Source: Rhopalosiphum padi
Lineage: Eukaryota > Arthropoda > Insecta > Hemiptera > Aphididae
Direction of reading: 5' to 3'
DNA length: 64,000 nt
Assembly (NCBI RefSeq): GCF_020882245.1
Contig: NC_083597.1
Span: forward strand, 60,118,152 to 60,182,151
A program made the translations under genes and the position numbers. The notes below the pieces were generated by a model, which was not told the DNA's origin, did no database searches, and worked only from the letters and a program-made list of their open reading frames with translations. Positions within the stretch are counted from its first letter, which is position 1, and each line of letters starts with the position of its first letter. Below are positions 61,000 to 64,000 of the stretch, one piece after another.

Positions 61000-63806
61000 A
61001 ATTTAACTATTAAAAATGTCTAATGCATTAAATGACAAAATCTTGAGTCGTCTTCCGGTTCAAACAAATGTCATGAAATAAAAACAAAAAAATTAATTCA
61101 AAAATATATAGAATATAAAAATACTTAATTTCATTTGATATAAATTATACTTATATACTACATATACAATTTACTAGGGATATTATAGAATAGCGATTTG
61201 AAATTAATTAATTTTCTTCGATGATGTTTCATGATTCATCGTTAACAAACAAAGTGTTAAATAATAAATTCAGCTCAATTAATTGCTTTAATAAATAAAA
61301 TAAAAGTAAAATTATTGTAAATTAAAAATACATAAACTACGTTTGTTTAGAGCTATACATTGTTTACGTAACATAAACAAAACTATTTTATAAAAATGGA
61401 AATCATTTTAAAATTAAATGTAAAAATGATTATAAAAAAAGTTTTATATTAAAAAATAAAATAAAAACATGTAAATACCTACTTTGTTATTTGTACGTTG
61501 TTATTGAATCTTGTTAACATAATTATAATTGATTTTATATTATTGTAGCCCTTAGAAATGATAAAATACTAATGTATAGGTTTTGAACATTTTGTTATGT
61601 TTTAAGACGTAATAGAATATGAAACAACTATAAGAGACTTAAACTATATGTTACATGAATTTGACAACCTTATATGCTTGAAAATATGTGTAAAAAAAAA
61701 CACAGTAATCCATATTATACATAATTAATACATCGTATTGTAAGGAAATTATGCTATAACAACATTATTATATCAAATTGTTCTAAAACGTTATTTTATA
61801 TAGTTACTCTTGTCAGTATTATTTTTATTATCATTATTATTACTTTTATCATCATTAGTTCAATTAGACAAATAGTAAGATTAATAAATAATTCAATTGA
61901 ATATTTAGGTAAAAGAAAAGTAATACATCTTCATTTATATATACCCAATTGTTCGTCAGATTTCGTCTAATATCTGGATATATTATTTTTGTTAATTTTT
62001 AATAATTTTATTTTATCTAATTGTTCTTATCATTTATTTGTTTACGTTTAGATACATAACGCTCTGTTGTATTACTTTGCCAGTCTTTAATCTCGAGTTA
62101 TTATTATAAAAAATTACAAAAAAAAAAACATACATAGGAAATATAATACAAATAAGTCCTTAATTAGATTTTAGTTTGATTCAATGATTTAATATTATAT
62201 GCCCTAAAACCATATTACTATCATAAAATTTAATTGAAATTATGGTCCTGCTCATCTAGGCGCTGTTTTTTAAATTGTTAAGCAAAAATAAATGATTAAA
62301 AATAAAAATATATAACGTAAAATCATTATGAAATAAAATTAAATCCATTTTATTATAATATATATATTATATATGTATTTATATATATGTTATATTATCG
62401 TTAAGTAAAATACAATAATTTCGTATTCGTTATCAACTAATCGGGTTACATAATATATCTAAATAAATTTTTTAATTTTTGTTTTTGTTTGTACGCCTGA
62501 GTTTATCTATCTCTGCCACTTTTTAGCAGACAATCAAAAATATTAATAACATTAAGATTTGTTGCAAATCGAAAGAAGTATTTATTTATTTATTTTTTAT
62601 TATCATTATTCAATAACTTAAATCATTTTTTTTTTTTGTATAATTGAAATTGGTACCTACCGTTTCTATTGCTGTAGGTTTAACGTTTCACTAAACTAAA
62701 ACGTATCTCTTTCTTAGACTTTTAGAGTTTTTAGTATCAAGATATTCTACAATTCTTTTAAAACCGAAAAAAATTAACTAAAGAGTATAAGAATGTTAAA
62801 TTGAAAGATTAATAAATAATTTTAAATACAATATTAACAACACATATTTTGTTATTTGTAATTAGCAGTTTCGTATAGCCTAATGACTTTTTCTCGATAT
62901 ACATTTTTTTTTTTTTTTTTGTTTATTATAAAAATGTCATAATAAGCTAATACTATCAAAATTGTTTATATCATTAGATTACATAAAATGTTTCGTTAAG
63001 TTTTTTTGTTTTTGTTTTTATGTTATACAAAATTTGTTTATTTTATTTTTACAGTTGATGTTTATTTATTTGTAATTTCTATGACAAATCGTAATGTGCG
63101 ATTTTATAGGCCAATATAATTTTAAAGGCCAAAAAATATCTAATATTTATATTGATATCCGTAATGTTATTATATATTAATGAAACAATACAAAATGGTG
63201 TACACATAATATAGATTTGCTCATAGTATTTGTTAACTCTTGTGTAATGTAGATTATGTTTAATTTCAAGCAATTTGTACTTAAAAATATAAAAAGTTAT
63301 AATTGTGATTATTAAATCATATTAATTTTAATCGTCTACTGAATATTATGTTGTCTCTTACACTTACCTAACATTCTAATATTAACATTATCTAATACCA
63401 ATATTTTAACATCAATCCATGGTGTTAAAAACAAATTAAATTTGATGTTAACTTATGTCTTATACTATAAATAATTATATATGGTTTCACTAAATTTCCA
63501 CTTATAAATAAGGTACATATAATATCAATCGTTATTTTATAAAATACTATGAATCGCATTTTTTCTGAAAATTACTTTTTTACAAAAAATATAGGTATTA
63601 TCTGTGTCAACCAACCGCCAACCCGTGATTAATTCAATATAAGACAGTAATTATTTAAATTTTTTGTCGAATTATCATGTCGTTAAAAACCAACACTTTT
63701 AACATTTCCAATCGTTATATCTTTTAAATGTTTTCTTTATTTAATAATATCATGCATTTCAAATTTCCATTATTATTAAAGGATATTTTATATAAAGTGA
63801 AATGTA

Positions 63807-63942
63807 CGAGTAGTTTATGAGTTATAAGTAATTAAAGTTTTTATGAACGGAATGAGTGACACCTGCGGGTATTCCGCATAATGTTGGTGCACTATTCCGC
63901 TCATAAAAACTTTAAATACTTATATAATTCATAAATTACTTG
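63807..63942. repeat. Foldback (inverted-repeat) element at the window end
   Basis: The left arm 63807-63858 (containing TAAAGTTTTTATGAACGGAAT) and right arm 63890-63942 (containing ATTCCGCTCATAAAAACTTTA) are imperfect reverse complements over about 50 nt, separated by a GC-richer centre of about 31 nt that itself has CACC/GGTG ends. It looks like a miniature inverted-repeat element or a transcribed hairpin. No target duplication is evident. Confidence 0.65.
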
Positions 63943-64000
63943 TTTGAAATTAAATTTTAGAATTTCTATAAACAATAATAACATATATAAATTATCAAAT

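Larger units (their letters stand above)
58640..64000 (+). other. 3' untranslated region and downstream flank
   Basis: The first part is presumably 3' UTR of the receptor gene. AT-richness makes poly(A) signals uninformative; the first ATTAAA is at 58800-58805, and AATAAA-type hexamers occur from about 60 kb. A TTA-repeat run lies at about 60965-60998 and a foldback repeat at the window end. No further gene recognised. Confidence 0.6.

Noticed and set aside
1..64000. CRISPR arrays, operons, tRNA or rRNA genes, phage genes
   Set aside because: None seen; the window is spliced eukaryotic DNA.

Overview
The window is AT-rich nuclear DNA from an insect, most likely an aphid. The aphid call rests on base composition, short AT-rich introns between sharply GC-richer exons, and general style; the insect call rests on the gene. 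The only gene I can establish is one plus-strand gene for a nicotinic acetylcholine receptor alpha subunit of the insect alpha6 type. It is spread over about 28 kb, from exon 2 at 30705 to the stop codon at 58639, with a possible first coding exon at 27967. The assignment rests on the complete Cys-loop, the vicinal Cys-Cys pair, four transmembrane segments, the GPHEKRLL and NTLERPVANESEPL N-terminal motifs, the SLLANVLDLDDD motif in the M3-M4 loop and the SAPHVIVT C-terminus. I see no bacterial, viral or tRNA/rRNA genes.

Layout. 1-27.8 kb: no recognisable gene; AT-rich sequence with a few GC-rich islands (about 9.9-10.8 and 13.56-13.87 kb), microsatellites and possible decayed coding scraps. 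27.86-28.3 kb: GC-rich island with an ATG and a hydrophobic signal-like peptide, a candidate exon 1 whose splice phase does not fit exon 2. 30.7-39.3 kb: constant exons 2-6 (ligand-binding domain). 43.7-50.8 kb: a cluster of alternative exons, two for the loop C/M1 segment (here 7a and 7b, each exactly 195 nt) followed by three for M2 (8a, 8b, 8c; 87, 84 and 87 nt). 55.0 kb: exon 9 (M3). 58.1-58.6 kb: exon 10, one GC-rich exon holding the whole M3-M4 loop and M4. 58.6-64 kb: 3' flank with a foldback repeat at the end.

How it works together. All cluster exons start and end in phase 1, so any 7 can join any 8: six channel isoforms differing in loop C, M1 and the pore-lining M2 helix. Because every cluster exon is a multiple of three, frame alone cannot prevent double inclusion or skipping, so splice choice must be controlled another way. 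Inverted repeats in the introns (39414-39554, and a CCGCGG hairpin at 45898-45915) are candidates for that control. A probable non-autonomous DNA transposon (57206-57948, 8-bp direct repeats) sits about 130 bp upstream of the last exon. Exon coordinates were placed by eye from splice sites, phase and family similarity.
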